Source: Verrucomicrobiales bacterium (lineage in GTDB: Bacteria > Verrucomicrobiota > Verrucomicrobiia > Verrucomicrobiales > DEV007). Taken from it: a DNA stretch of 64,000 bases. The stretch covers positions 27,367 to 91,366 of the forward strand of contig JARGOD010000003.1 of assembly GCA_029210205.1 (NCBI GenBank). The letters are read 5' to 3'. The notes under the pieces were generated by a model, which was not told where the DNA came from, searched no databases, and saw only the letters and a program-made list of their open reading frames with translations. This document shows, one piece after another, positions 9,058 to 16,155 of the stretch (its first letter is position 1; every line of letters starts with the position of its first letter). The translations under genes and the position numbers were made by a program.

Positions 9058-9828
9058 TCAGGGTAACTGATCGACGGTAAAAAAAGGTAAATTGAGTGCC
9101 TTGGCTTTTTTGAGAACGTGCTCGAGTGCTGATGGTGTGATAAAATTTCCTTTCCCTATCGGCGTGATTTGGTGGGCATACAGCGTTAATATCTCGCGGT
9201 TTTGCGCCGCTCTCGTCAAAGCGGCATCAATCTTTTCGAACGAGCGGTCGTCGCGGACTGGAGCGAAATCGATCCCTTTTCCGAAGAGGAGCCCTGTCTC
9301 TTTGATCTTTTCCACAGGAACGAAGAACTCGTCGTAGTCGATGATTCCGCGCTGAGAATCGATGCCTTTGCCGGTGCGAAGGTGGCGGAAGATTTTTAAT
9401 AGCTCTTTGTCTGTCTCGGGGTGATTTCGGCTCATCGGATACGCGAAGGCCGTCGGTGTGATGCCAGCTGCCCTGAAGGCAATCATCTGCGGCTCAATTT
9501 CATTTTTAACGAAGTCTGCAGCAGTGTGATCCTCGAGGTACTTGATCGCGCTGAGGTGATGGACGCTGTGCGAGCCAATCGCGTGGCCATGCTGTTTGAG
9601 CTCAAGTGCGGTTGCTATTGCTTTTTCATCGATCGCCCCACTGATGAAGAAGGTGGCATTGGCGTGATACTTTTCAAAAAGGGGAATTGCAGCGAGCCAG
9701 TCGTCGAAATTCCGGTCGTCGAAAGTTAATACGACTCCGCCACTTTTAAGAGGAGCGGGTAAGTCTTCGGAATACGCAGCGGTTCCGAAAATTAACAACG
9801 CGACGAGGCTTAGTATTACTGATTTCAC
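9058..9828 (-). CDS. Polysaccharide deacetylase (NodB/CE4-like), secreted
   Basis: A GTG start at 9828 is preceded by an AGG box and gives a signal peptide (KSVILSLVALLIFGTAAYSE). Longer frames begin inside repeat copy 3 and are unlikely. The NodB core shows the catalytic pair in VVLTFDDRNFDDW, then ATFFISG, the metal-binding GSHSVHHLS and AFAYPMSRNHPETD; the last motif, LTLYAHQI, is in place of the usual RxW/LH region. It probably removes acetyl groups from an extracellular glycan. About 257 residues, single domain. Confidence 0.8.
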   Translation of the reverse strand: MKSVILSLVALLIFGTAAYSEDLPAPLKSGGVVLTFDDRNFDDWLAAIPLFEKYHANATFFISGAIDEKAIATALELKQHGHAIGSHSVHHLSAIKYLEDHTAADFVKNEIEPQMIAFRAAGITPTAFAYPMSRNHPETDKELLKIFRHLRTGKGIDSQRGIIDYDEFFVPVEKIKETGLLFGKGIDFAPVRDDRSFEKIDAALTRAAQNREILTLYAHQITPIGKGNFITPSALEHVLKKAKALNLPFFTVDQLP

Positions 9829-9874
9829 TACCTGAGCGTATTCGCCTCGCGCCTGCATGGCAAAGACGGAATGT

Positions 9875-9944
9875 TGCACCCCCTCAATCCCAGTAGGACC
9901 GATGCGCCGATAAGAACTCCTTGAAAAAGCAAATTCCAATCAGT
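9875..9944 (+). repeat. 70-bp dispersed repeat, copy 3
   Basis: Same 70 bp as copy 2. Its right edge cuts a methyltransferase N-terminus (minus strand, 9945-10099); its left edge lies 47 bp upstream of the deacetylase start. A minus-strand frame through the repeat (EFAFSRSSYRRIGPTG) fuses to the deacetylase frame but is probably not translated. Confidence 0.95.
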
Positions 9945-10099
9945 CGGCCATCTCCATCTCCGGCGACTAGAACGCTAGCCGTTTGAGGAAGGACCGACAC
10001 AATTGTGTCGAGGTGAGCTACCCGCGCGCGGTGAAGGCTTCCTCCGAAAACAACCTTTTCCAAAATGGCGTAAATGGGAGCAATGAAGCTGAAGTCCAT
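9945..10099 (-). pseudogene. N-terminal fragment of a SAM-dependent methyltransferase
   Basis: From an ATG at 10099 the frame reads MDFSFIAPIYAILEKVVF, then GGSLHRARVAHLD and VSVLPQTASVLVAGDGDGR, i.e. the start of a class I methyltransferase up to motif I (GxGxG). The gene stops being recognisable exactly where repeat copy 3 begins; reading continues 20 codons through the repeat to a stop. The rest of the domain is absent from the window, so the fragment cannot be active. Confidence 0.65.
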
Positions 10100-10292
10100 G
10101 AGTTCGATTACACGAAACTGAGAAGGTCGGCAGCGTCGATTTTCGAGTAAATGCACATTAATCCTCCTTCGGGGGATGAAAAACTTGTGCGAGTCATCTG
10201 GAAAAGCCGGCATCCTAGGAGCCATTTTATTAGATTATCGCTTTGATCTTCCGCGTTATTCCGGCAACTTCAGCCGATTTTACTGGAGCACT

Positions 10293-10913
10293 ATGAACGA
10301 TTTTTTCTCACAGATTGTCGCCGTATTTCTGGGCTTCTTTGCAGTGATGAATCCCATCGCGAATACTGCGGCTTTCGCTGGTCTGGTTGGTGATAGAAGC
10401 AAGACCGAGCAGATGAAGGTAGCCTGCAAAGCGATCGTGATCACATTTTTCGTGATTATAGCGTTCGCTTTTCTGGGGAAAGCCATTTTTCACCTATTTG
10501 GCATTACGCTATCCGCTCTGAGAATCACGGGTGGGATTCTCGTATTTCTTATCGGATACCACATGCTGAATGGCAGTGGTTCAAAACTGCATTCCTCCGA
10601 GCTGGGAAAAGAAGAGGTGAAAGACGTGGCAATTTCTCCACTGGCGGTCCCGCTCCTCGCCGGACCTGGGACCATCGCGACAGCAATGAATTTCGCCTCT
10701 ACCCAAGGCTTCACCGGGATATTGGTCACCATCTCCGTATTTGCCGTCTTGTGTCTTATCACTTTCGTCTGCTTTGTCTACAGTTCGAGCATCTTAAAGC
10801 TATTGGGACAAAGCGGCTTAGGAATCATCACTCGACTCATGGGGCTAATCCTAGCCGTGATAGGCACGCAAATGTTGATCACGGGTGTTACCGATGTGGT
10901 AAAATCGATGTAG
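10293..10913 (+). CDS. MarC-family (UPF0056) integral membrane protein
   Basis: The ATG at 10293 has GGAG six bases upstream and starts directly before the first membrane helix; the open frame extends 39 codons further but without sense. The 206-residue product has six predicted helices and family motifs: FLGFFAVMNPIANTAAF, LRITGGILVFLIGYHML, and ISPLAVPLLAGPGTIATAMN. MarC proteins are inner-membrane proteins of unknown substrate, once linked to antibiotic resistance in error. It converges with the lipase-like gene. Confidence 0.85.
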   Translation: MNDFFSQIVAVFLGFFAVMNPIANTAAFAGLVGDRSKTEQMKVACKAIVITFFVIIAFAFLGKAIFHLFGITLSALRITGGILVFLIGYHMLNGSGSKLHSSELGKEEVKDVAISPLAVPLLAGPGTIATAMNFASTQGFTGILVTISVFAVLCLITFVCFVYSSSILKLLGQSGLGIITRLMGLILAVIGTQMLITGVTDVVKSM

Positions 10914-10963
10914 GGATAAATCGGTTCGTGCGCGAGCTGAATCGCGCCGTCGATCATTTTTGG

Positions 10964-10988
10964 TCGAAACTTCTTTCGTGAAGTTTTC
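10964..10988. terminator. Short hairpin between convergent genes
   Basis: AAACTTC (10966-10972) pairs with GAAGTTT (10979-10985) across a 6-nt loop. It lies between the MarC stop and the lipase-like stop. T-run on either side is poor, so termination is only a possibility. Confidence 0.3.
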
Positions 10989-11010
10989 GAGTCCTTTACG
11001 CCTCCTGCTG

Positions 11011-12255
11011 TCAGGGGCTGATTGCATCAGCCATATCCAGTTCGGCTATGGGAATGCATGACTCGCAGGGGTAGTTCACGCCTTTGAACCGAATAAACGC
11101 CAAATTTCGTTTCCGCAGATTGGAGATCATATCTTTCTCGCTCAAAATTCCTGAATCGTTCAAGAGCAGCTCCTGCACCAGATGAATTCCCTCGGGGTCC
11201 TGATTATTAGCGTGGTGTGAGAAGATTCCAACTTCGCAGACTGCGCCTGGTAAATAAGTGCTTCCGGGTGTGACAAAACCATCCCCACGCTCTGGCCGCT
11301 TCGGGTTCTTTATCGCTGGCACTGTATGAAACGTAACCGCAGGATCAATCGGAAGGTTCGCTTGAACCTTTGTTACAGGTGAATCAGGGCGCAAGGTCGA
11401 TACCGCGTTCACTTTGTGCGCTAGGAAACGGTGAAAAGCGGGCTGAAGAAGATCAGAGTTCTTTTTCAATAAAGCGCCGGATAGATCCACCACCGATTCC
11501 GGGCGAGCAGACAACTCCGTCCCCAACCAGCCGGTAAAGCCATACGCCAACTTGCTTCCACGATGTGGGGTCGCCATGAAGATTACTTTTTTCACGTAAT
11601 CCCTAGGCTTGTAACGAAAAGCTTCACTCATCAACTGACGCTCGGCGGGAGTCAGTTCGAAGTCTTCGATAGGCGCCGTGTAGGCGGCGTCCCAAAGGGC
11701 ATCCCCTGTGTCGGAGACCAATGATTTGGCGAGAATTCCGCCCATGCTGTGGCCGATCACAATCAGTTTCCGATTCAGTGAAATCCCGAAGGTCTTCTCA
11801 ATTTTCTTCACGCTTTCATCAAGCTCCCGCTTCATAACCGCAGCCGCCGGCACTGTTGGAGTGCCTGAAGGATAGGCATAAAAGAGAAACTGGAAGTGCT
11901 TTTCTACGTCAGGATTGGCCCGCAACCCTGCCACCATTGCGTCCCAGGTATCTGGATCGGATATGAGGCCATGGATCAATAAAACTGGGGTCTTTGAAGG
12001 ATCATATTGGTCCACCATGAATATTCCGCTTCGGGACTCAGCAAGCTCTGCATTCTCAAACCCCTTGAATCCTGTTCTTGTATCTACCAAATTGCCGATC
12101 GATGCATGAAGTCGGTCATCGAGCCGGGCCAAGGAAAGAGGGGGCGGCGCCGTCTTGCAACCGACAACAAAAATACCGACAAGAAGCGCTGCCAAGATTC
12201 CGCGAAAATTCTCTCGTTTCAGAAGTTTGAAAAAGTTTTCTCCACCAAGAATCAT
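11011..12255 (-). CDS. Alpha/beta-hydrolase lipoprotein (lipase/PGAP1-like)
   Basis: The first ATG gives a lipoprotein signal with lipobox VVGC near residue 33. The hydrolase core has the oxyanion segment PVLLIHGLISDPDTW, the nucleophile elbow VIGHSMGGILAKSL (catalytic Ser), FMATPHRGSKLA and a late GIFSHHANNQDPEGI that probably carries the catalytic His; an acidic residue in RGDGFVTPGS is the likely third member. It should act on an ester in the periplasm or at the outer membrane; the substrate is unknown. About 119 bp upstream lies repeat copy 4. Confidence 0.75.
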   Translation of the reverse strand: MILGGENFFKLLKRENFRGILAALLVGIFVVGCKTAPPPLSLARLDDRLHASIGNLVDTRTGFKGFENAELAESRSGIFMVDQYDPSKTPVLLIHGLISDPDTWDAMVAGLRANPDVEKHFQFLFYAYPSGTPTVPAAAVMKRELDESVKKIEKTFGISLNRKLIVIGHSMGGILAKSLVSDTGDALWDAAYTAPIEDFELTPAERQLMSEAFRYKPRDYVKKVIFMATPHRGSKLAYGFTGWLGTELSARPESVVDLSGALLKKNSDLLQPAFHRFLAHKVNAVSTLRPDSPVTKVQANLPIDPAVTFHTVPAIKNPKRPERGDGFVTPGSTYLPGAVCEVGIFSHHANNQDPEGIHLVQELLLNDSGILSEKDMISNLRKRNLAFIRFKGVNYPCESCIPIAELDMADAISP

Positions 12256-12318
12256 GGCTCAAATTGGAACGGCATCGCCATTTTGCAAGGGAATCGGCTT
12301 GTTCGCGATGAGTGGAAT

Positions 12319-12372
12319 TCAGGCAACGCGAACGCCACTGTAATCGGGAGCATCCACTACGTCTCGTAATAC
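12319..12372 (-). pseudogene. Possible C-terminal remnant next to repeat copy 4
   Basis: Two bases past the repeat, minus-strand codons read VLRDVVDAPDYSGVRVA and stop. The composition looks like a real protein end and there is no start codon, so it resembles the broken ends seen at the other repeat copies. It is too short to name a family. Confidence 0.3.
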
Positions 12373-12374
12373 TC

Positions 12375-12444
12375 TGCACCCCCTCAAACCCAGTAGGACC
12401 GATGCGCCGATAAGAACTCCTTGAAAAAGCAAATTCCAATCAGT
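12375..12444 (+). repeat. 70-bp dispersed repeat, copy 4
   Basis: Same length and orientation as the other copies, with one base difference (CTCAAACCC for CTCAATCCC). It is the last copy in the window and marks the right end of the accessory region. Confidence 0.95.
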
Positions 12445-12623
12445 CAGTAGTTCCCACCTTCGGTATCAGGTCAGAGGGATTTAAGTCAATTGGCACGGTT
12501 CATGTGAATCAAATGGTATATCGAAATCTGTATCTCAGGGAGGTGGCTCTCAGAAACGCCTTCTCTCATCCAATCTGATATCCAGGTTTCGAATCACGCA
12601 TTCGATCTAATCCGATACCCAAA

Positions 12624-12998
12624 ATGATGAATATTACCCTTATCTGTAAGCTAAGATTTTTAGCTCCGTTTACCTCCATTGTCATGCTCACCTCATGTTC
12701 TAAAGACAATGTCGATCCTGACGCTGTCGAAGCCGTCGAGGAAGTGCAGACCGCTGCCGATGAAGCGATTCAGAAGGCAGAGGATGCCCTTGACGAAATA
12801 GGCGAGATTGCACCAAATCCCTCCTCTGCGGAGGTGAACGTCACAGAGGCCTTGAAAGAGGAGGCCGAAGCCGCTGCTGCCACGTTGGAAGCGAGAGCGG
12901 ACGAAGCTGCCTCCGAATTGCGTGAGGCAATCCGGGAAATGCCGAATGCTCAGAAGGCTAATGAGCTAGGAGTAGAAAATACTCCAGTGCCGGAGTAG
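12624..12998 (+). CDS. Small Ala/Glu-rich lipoprotein
   Basis: A lipoprotein signal (FTSIVMLTSC, lipobox Cys near residue 25) is followed by an acidic, alanine-rich helix with heptad-like spacing (VQTAADEAIQKAEDALDEI, EEAEAAAATLEARADEAASE) and a short Pro/Val tail. Such proteins are usually periplasmic or outer-membrane coiled coils; no enzymatic role is suggested. It starts a short plus-strand run with the zinc-ribbon/PH gene 23 bp downstream. Confidence 0.65.
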   Translation: MMNITLICKLRFLAPFTSIVMLTSCSKDNVDPDAVEAVEEVQTAADEAIQKAEDALDEIGEIAPNPSSAEVNVTEALKEEAEAAAATLEARADEAASELREAIREMPNAQKANELGVENTPVPE

Positions 12999-13021
12999 AA
13001 ATACCAATCGAAACACTCGGT

Positions 13022-13684
13022 ATGACTGAAAGCTTTGGAAAAATCAGGTATCGCTGTCCGCTCTGCGAGGAAGTGGTGGATGTGGAAGAATCTCTCGGAG
13101 GCGAGAAGATTGCTTGTCCCGAATGCGATCGCTTCTTCGTAGCAGAAATGCCTTCGGCCAAACCCCTTACCTCGCACAAGGGAACTGAGCAGAGTCAGAT
13201 CCCTGTCGCAGATAGCCCTGCCCATGACGAGTCAGTGATCGAGGTCATCCATCCGGCGGTGTTTCGAAGTCATCTCTTTGGAGTGATCCTCTGTATCCTC
13301 CTCATCGCGGGAGGGGTGGTCGCGATCGTGATATCTGTGCCGATGGTGCCTGCTGCACTGGGCTGGGGCTTGCTGGCCTCCGGCATTTTCGCGATTCTCA
13401 TCAGTCTGTTTTTCCTGATCAAATGGTTCATCGTAAGTCGGGCCACCAAGCTCTCTTTGACTACAGAACGGATCATCTATCGACAGGGGATTTTCCACCA
13501 TATTACGAGTGAAGTTCGATACCATGATGTCCGCAACATCTCGCTTGACCTCTCTCTTCGTGAGCGAATTCTCGGCTACGGAGATCTAGCAGTTTCCAGT
13601 GCGGGGCAGGACGACATGGAGATCGTGATTCAAGATATCCCATCGCCAGAAGACGTTGCTGAAAAGATCCGACGCGGTCAGTAA
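13022..13684 (+). CDS. Zinc-ribbon and bacterial PH-domain membrane protein
   Basis: The N-terminus has two CxxC knuckles (Cys12/15 and Cys32/35), then a polar linker, two membrane helices (about 88-110 and 113-135) and a bPH2 domain (LSLTTERIIYRQGIF, VRYHDVRNISLDLSLRERIL, GYGDLAVSSAG). The bPH2 part is like YdbS/YdbT-type proteins that sit at the cytoplasmic face of the inner membrane. A zinc ribbon ahead of the PH domain is less usual. Function unknown. Confidence 0.75.
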   Translation: MTESFGKIRYRCPLCEEVVDVEESLGGEKIACPECDRFFVAEMPSAKPLTSHKGTEQSQIPVADSPAHDESVIEVIHPAVFRSHLFGVILCILLIAGGVVAIVISVPMVPAALGWGLLASGIFAILISLFFLIKWFIVSRATKLSLTTERIIYRQGIFHHITSEVRYHDVRNISLDLSLRERILGYGDLAVSSAGQDDMEIVIQDIPSPEDVAEKIRRGQ

Positions 13685-13715
13685 GCGGACTTAAAATTTC
13701 AAAAGGCGTCTCCTT

Positions 13716-13894
13716 TGCAATCTGCATCATCAGTGCGCGTTTTGCACGACTCTGGCTGCTGTCACCACTCCAACTAGCAGCCGGCGAAACCTGCATTTTT
13801 GAGGTCCGGCACCCTGCGGAAGGATCAGGGCTGGCATTTCAGCGAAAACCACGGGGACCGACGATATGAGTCGGTAAAAAGGCACATATCTCGC
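13716..13894 (+). promoter_or_regulatory. Putative sigma-54 promoter with upstream TGCA dyad (hsp20 operon)
   Basis: TGCA-ATC-TGCA at 13716-13726 is followed 155 bp later by AGGCACATATCTCGCTC with GG at 13881-13882 and GC at 13893-13894. The predicted +1 (about 13906) is 14 nt before the start of the Hsp20-like gene. Confidence 0.6.
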
Positions 13895-13919
13895 TCTCGA
13901 TAAGAGGCTTTATTGAGCC

Positions 13920-14222
13920 ATGGACCAGAATTCACAAAATAAGCAAACACCTTCAATCGAGATAAAGGCCAAGGATGACTCAATGGAAGTCGGCGTAGAG
14001 ATGCCTGACGTTTCCGAGGAGGAAATCACAATCAGTTCAGATGATGGGCAAATAAGAATTGAAGGTAGAACTCCGCCGGGTGAACCGAACTACGAAGTTT
14101 CGCTCGAAACTGAACCGAAGATCTCTGCCTCCGAGATCAATCCGTCAGTCGAAGATGAGCAGGCCAGTATCAAACTGCCTATCAATCCCGACGACGGTTC
14201 TATCTCAGTGGAAACGGAATAG
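13920..14222 (+). CDS. Hsp20-like (alpha-crystallin fold) small protein
   Basis: The 100-residue product contains the start of the alpha-crystallin domain (VGVEMPDVSEEEITISSDDG, then IRIEGRT), a shortened middle and a closing IKLPINPDDGSISVE. That pattern matches Hsp20/ArsA-HSP20 C-terminal-like folds rather than a full-length heat-shock protein (which has about 140-160 residues and an I-x-I tail). It is highly acidic. Possible holdase or protein-binding module. First gene of a two-gene unit; the next start lies 28 bp downstream. Confidence 0.6.
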   Translation: MDQNSQNKQTPSIEIKAKDDSMEVGVEMPDVSEEEITISSDDGQIRIEGRTPPGEPNYEVSLETEPKISASEINPSVEDEQASIKLPINPDDGSISVETE

Positions 14223-14250
14223 GAAGAGACTTCGAATTTTTAGGATCACT

Positions 14251-14964
14251 ATGAAGCTTTCGGCGAACGACCGCCTTACACTTTGGCGCCTTGCGTTCGC
14301 AGGCGGCAGCCTTTGGCTGAAAGGAATGAAGTCTCCGCCTTCGAAATCCGAGCGTGGTAGATTGATCGATGCCGGATTCATTGATTCAACGTCCCGACTT
14401 GATTCAGAGACGGGACGTCGGGGGACTTACCTCAAACTCTCCGAAGAAGGCTGGAGCTACCTCGATCCGACTCTATTGGAAGGATTCGCCGAGAGCCGGA
14501 GGGGAGCGGTTGCGTTCTCAGAAATTCTGACTTCACTTCACGCTCTACTCCCCTCGAAAATCGGTGTGTCTGATCTGTTTCGCTCGGAGAGGAAAGGCAT
14601 TGGTCAGCCGATGACGAAAATGGTAGAGGCCAAATCGAAGAAGCCTGCCAATAAGCTGTTGGGGTCCAAAACGCCCCCAACCAAGCAGGGAGGGCCTCCG
14701 TCTCCATCGATGGCAGAGGCATCGATCATCAGGAAATGCCTTCAGGCACACTCTTCTAACGCCAAAAAACCACTGTCTGTCCTCAAGTTACGAGATGGAG
14801 TCCGTCTGCCGGACCAGCAATTTGAGAAAATCTTCAGTAGGCTTCTGAAGGAAAATGAGCTCAAGGTGAGCCCATCAGATTTTGCCTTTGGAGATCGAAA
14901 TGACGAGAGCAATACAATCGTTTCATTAGCCGAATCGAGTCGTTACCTAGGCAAGAAATCTTAG
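14251..14964 (+). CDS. Hypothetical protein with winged-helix-like ends
   Basis: The ATG at 14251 (AGGA upstream) is preferred to an upstream frame that overlaps the Hsp20-like gene. The 237 residues show two helix-rich parts with winged-helix character: LTLWRLAFAGGSLWLKGMK with LKLSEEGWSYLDP (about 7-70), and RLPDQQFEKIFSRLLKENEL near 180-205, joined by a Lys/Pro-rich linker. No family is recognised. Co-transcribed with the Hsp20-like gene, so it probably belongs to the same stress response. Confidence 0.55.
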   Translation: MKLSANDRLTLWRLAFAGGSLWLKGMKSPPSKSERGRLIDAGFIDSTSRLDSETGRRGTYLKLSEEGWSYLDPTLLEGFAESRRGAVAFSEILTSLHALLPSKIGVSDLFRSERKGIGQPMTKMVEAKSKKPANKLLGSKTPPTKQGGPPSPSMAEASIIRKCLQAHSSNAKKPLSVLKLRDGVRLPDQQFEKIFSRLLKENELKVSPSDFAFGDRNDESNTIVSLAESSRYLGKKS

Positions 14965-15045
14965 TGCTCCAAGTTGCCGCGCGGGAAAACCAGTCTGCTT
15001 TAGGCTATCCCGCAACCGTCGATGAGCTGCGGCCGAGGAAGCCTT

Positions 15046-16155
15046 CTATTCAGCAGCCCTATCTGCCTTTACCTGTCCTTTAATGGCAGGCAGCTCGTTT
15101 TCTGATATCAAACCAAGTTTGGCCGAATGCTCGGCGAACTCGATGGATGAGTCTGAGAGAAGTAGATCAACTCCTTTCTCCGACGCTTTGGCAGCCAATT
15201 CTATGACTCGAACATCTCTCTCATTGGTGGAGACATCGCGAATGTAGATGGCACGAATACGATCAGAATACTTGTCGAGGACTGAGGTGTAGATTTCAGG
15301 ATCCTCTTGACCGCTATCGCCAAGGAGAACGAAGCTCAACTCGGGATATGCTTTCAGCACTTTCTCAATCGCGGAGGCCTTGTGTGTGTGATGTCCGCTT
15401 TTCAAAAATTTGCCCTCATCGACACCCCAATCCTTCATAAATAAAGAACCGTGCGGGATCCCACGCAGCTCGAAGATTTGGGTGATCATATCAAACAAAT
15501 TCCACGGAGAACTCGTGACGTAAAAGAATGGATTCTTACCCCGGCCATCCTGACCACGCAGAAGTGCTCCGTAATAGGCTGAAACTCCTTCGAAGACTAT
15601 CCGCGTGTGGACGTTTCCTAGCAGCGTATTTTTTACCATCGTCATGAGCTGAGTAGCTCCAGTGTAAAAGACGGTGTCATCAATATCGCTGATGACTCCG
15701 AACTCTGCGCCCGGTCCTGGCATCTGCAAGGGTGAGGAACAGACGACGGGTTGATCGGTCGCAGGCTCAACGAGTCTGAGATGGGCAGTGATGGCATCAC
15801 TGAGAGCTGGCGGGTTCAGCTCATGGTCAAGTTCAGCCATAATGTAGCCTTCGTCGTCCGCTTCAGCCAGTTGCACTTGGTCCCCCACCCTCACTTCAAC
15901 CTTCGCGTGTGGAATCTCGTCCGTGAACCAATTTCTCGATGTGTTGATGAAGTTCCGCCAGTCGCTATCTGTCGCCGTGGAGCCAGGCAATTCTTTTTTC
16001 TTCAGCACCCGCGCGCGGACGAACGCTTTTGAATGATTGGCAAAGCCTGGATAATCTTTGATCTCTACAGACTGGCTTATACCTGATAGCCGGGTGAATG
16101 AATATTTGATGTCATCTACTTCTTTCTCAATGAGGTGTGCGATTTTCTTCCACAT
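15046..16155 (-). CDS. APP1-type phosphatidate phosphatase domain protein (DUF2183)
   Basis: The start at 16155 (MWKKIAHLIEKEVDDI) overlaps the end of the mscS gene by 29 bp; the open frame runs 24 codons further. An N-terminal beta-rich domain is followed by the HAD-like motif FGVISDIDDTVFYTGA (DxDxT, nucleophile Asp), then FFYVTSSPWNLFD and LSFVLLGDSGQEDPEIY. This is the DUF2183/App1 family, a Mg-dependent phosphatidate phosphatase in yeast; bacterial members are untested. Overlap with mscS suggests co-transcription and a link to membrane lipid stress. Confidence 0.8.
   Translation of the reverse strand: MWKKIAHLIEKEVDDIKYSFTRLSGISQSVEIKDYPGFANHSKAFVRARVLKKKELPGSTATDSDWRNFINTSRNWFTDEIPHAKVEVRVGDQVQLAEADDEGYIMAELDHELNPPALSDAITAHLRLVEPATDQPVVCSSPLQMPGPGAEFGVISDIDDTVFYTGATQLMTMVKNTLLGNVHTRIVFEGVSAYYGALLRGQDGRGKNPFFYVTSSPWNLFDMITQIFELRGIPHGSLFMKDWGVDEGKFLKSGHHTHKASAIEKVLKAYPELSFVLLGDSGQEDPEIYTSVLDKYSDRIRAIYIRDVSTNERDVRVIELAAKASEKGVDLLLSDSSIEFAEHSAKLGLISENELPAIKGQVKADRAAE

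Noticed and set aside
9829-9939. Start of the deacetylase inside repeat copy 3
   Set aside because: That TTG start would put 37 unrelated residues before the signal peptide; GTG at 9828 has an AGG box and a normal signal sequence.
5146-12444. Reading the 70-bp repeats as integron attC sites or a CRISPR array
   Set aside because: There is no GTTRRRY core or paired inner sites, spacing is irregular (1-3.7 kb), copies lie between ordinary genes in both orientations, and no integrase or cas gene is seen.
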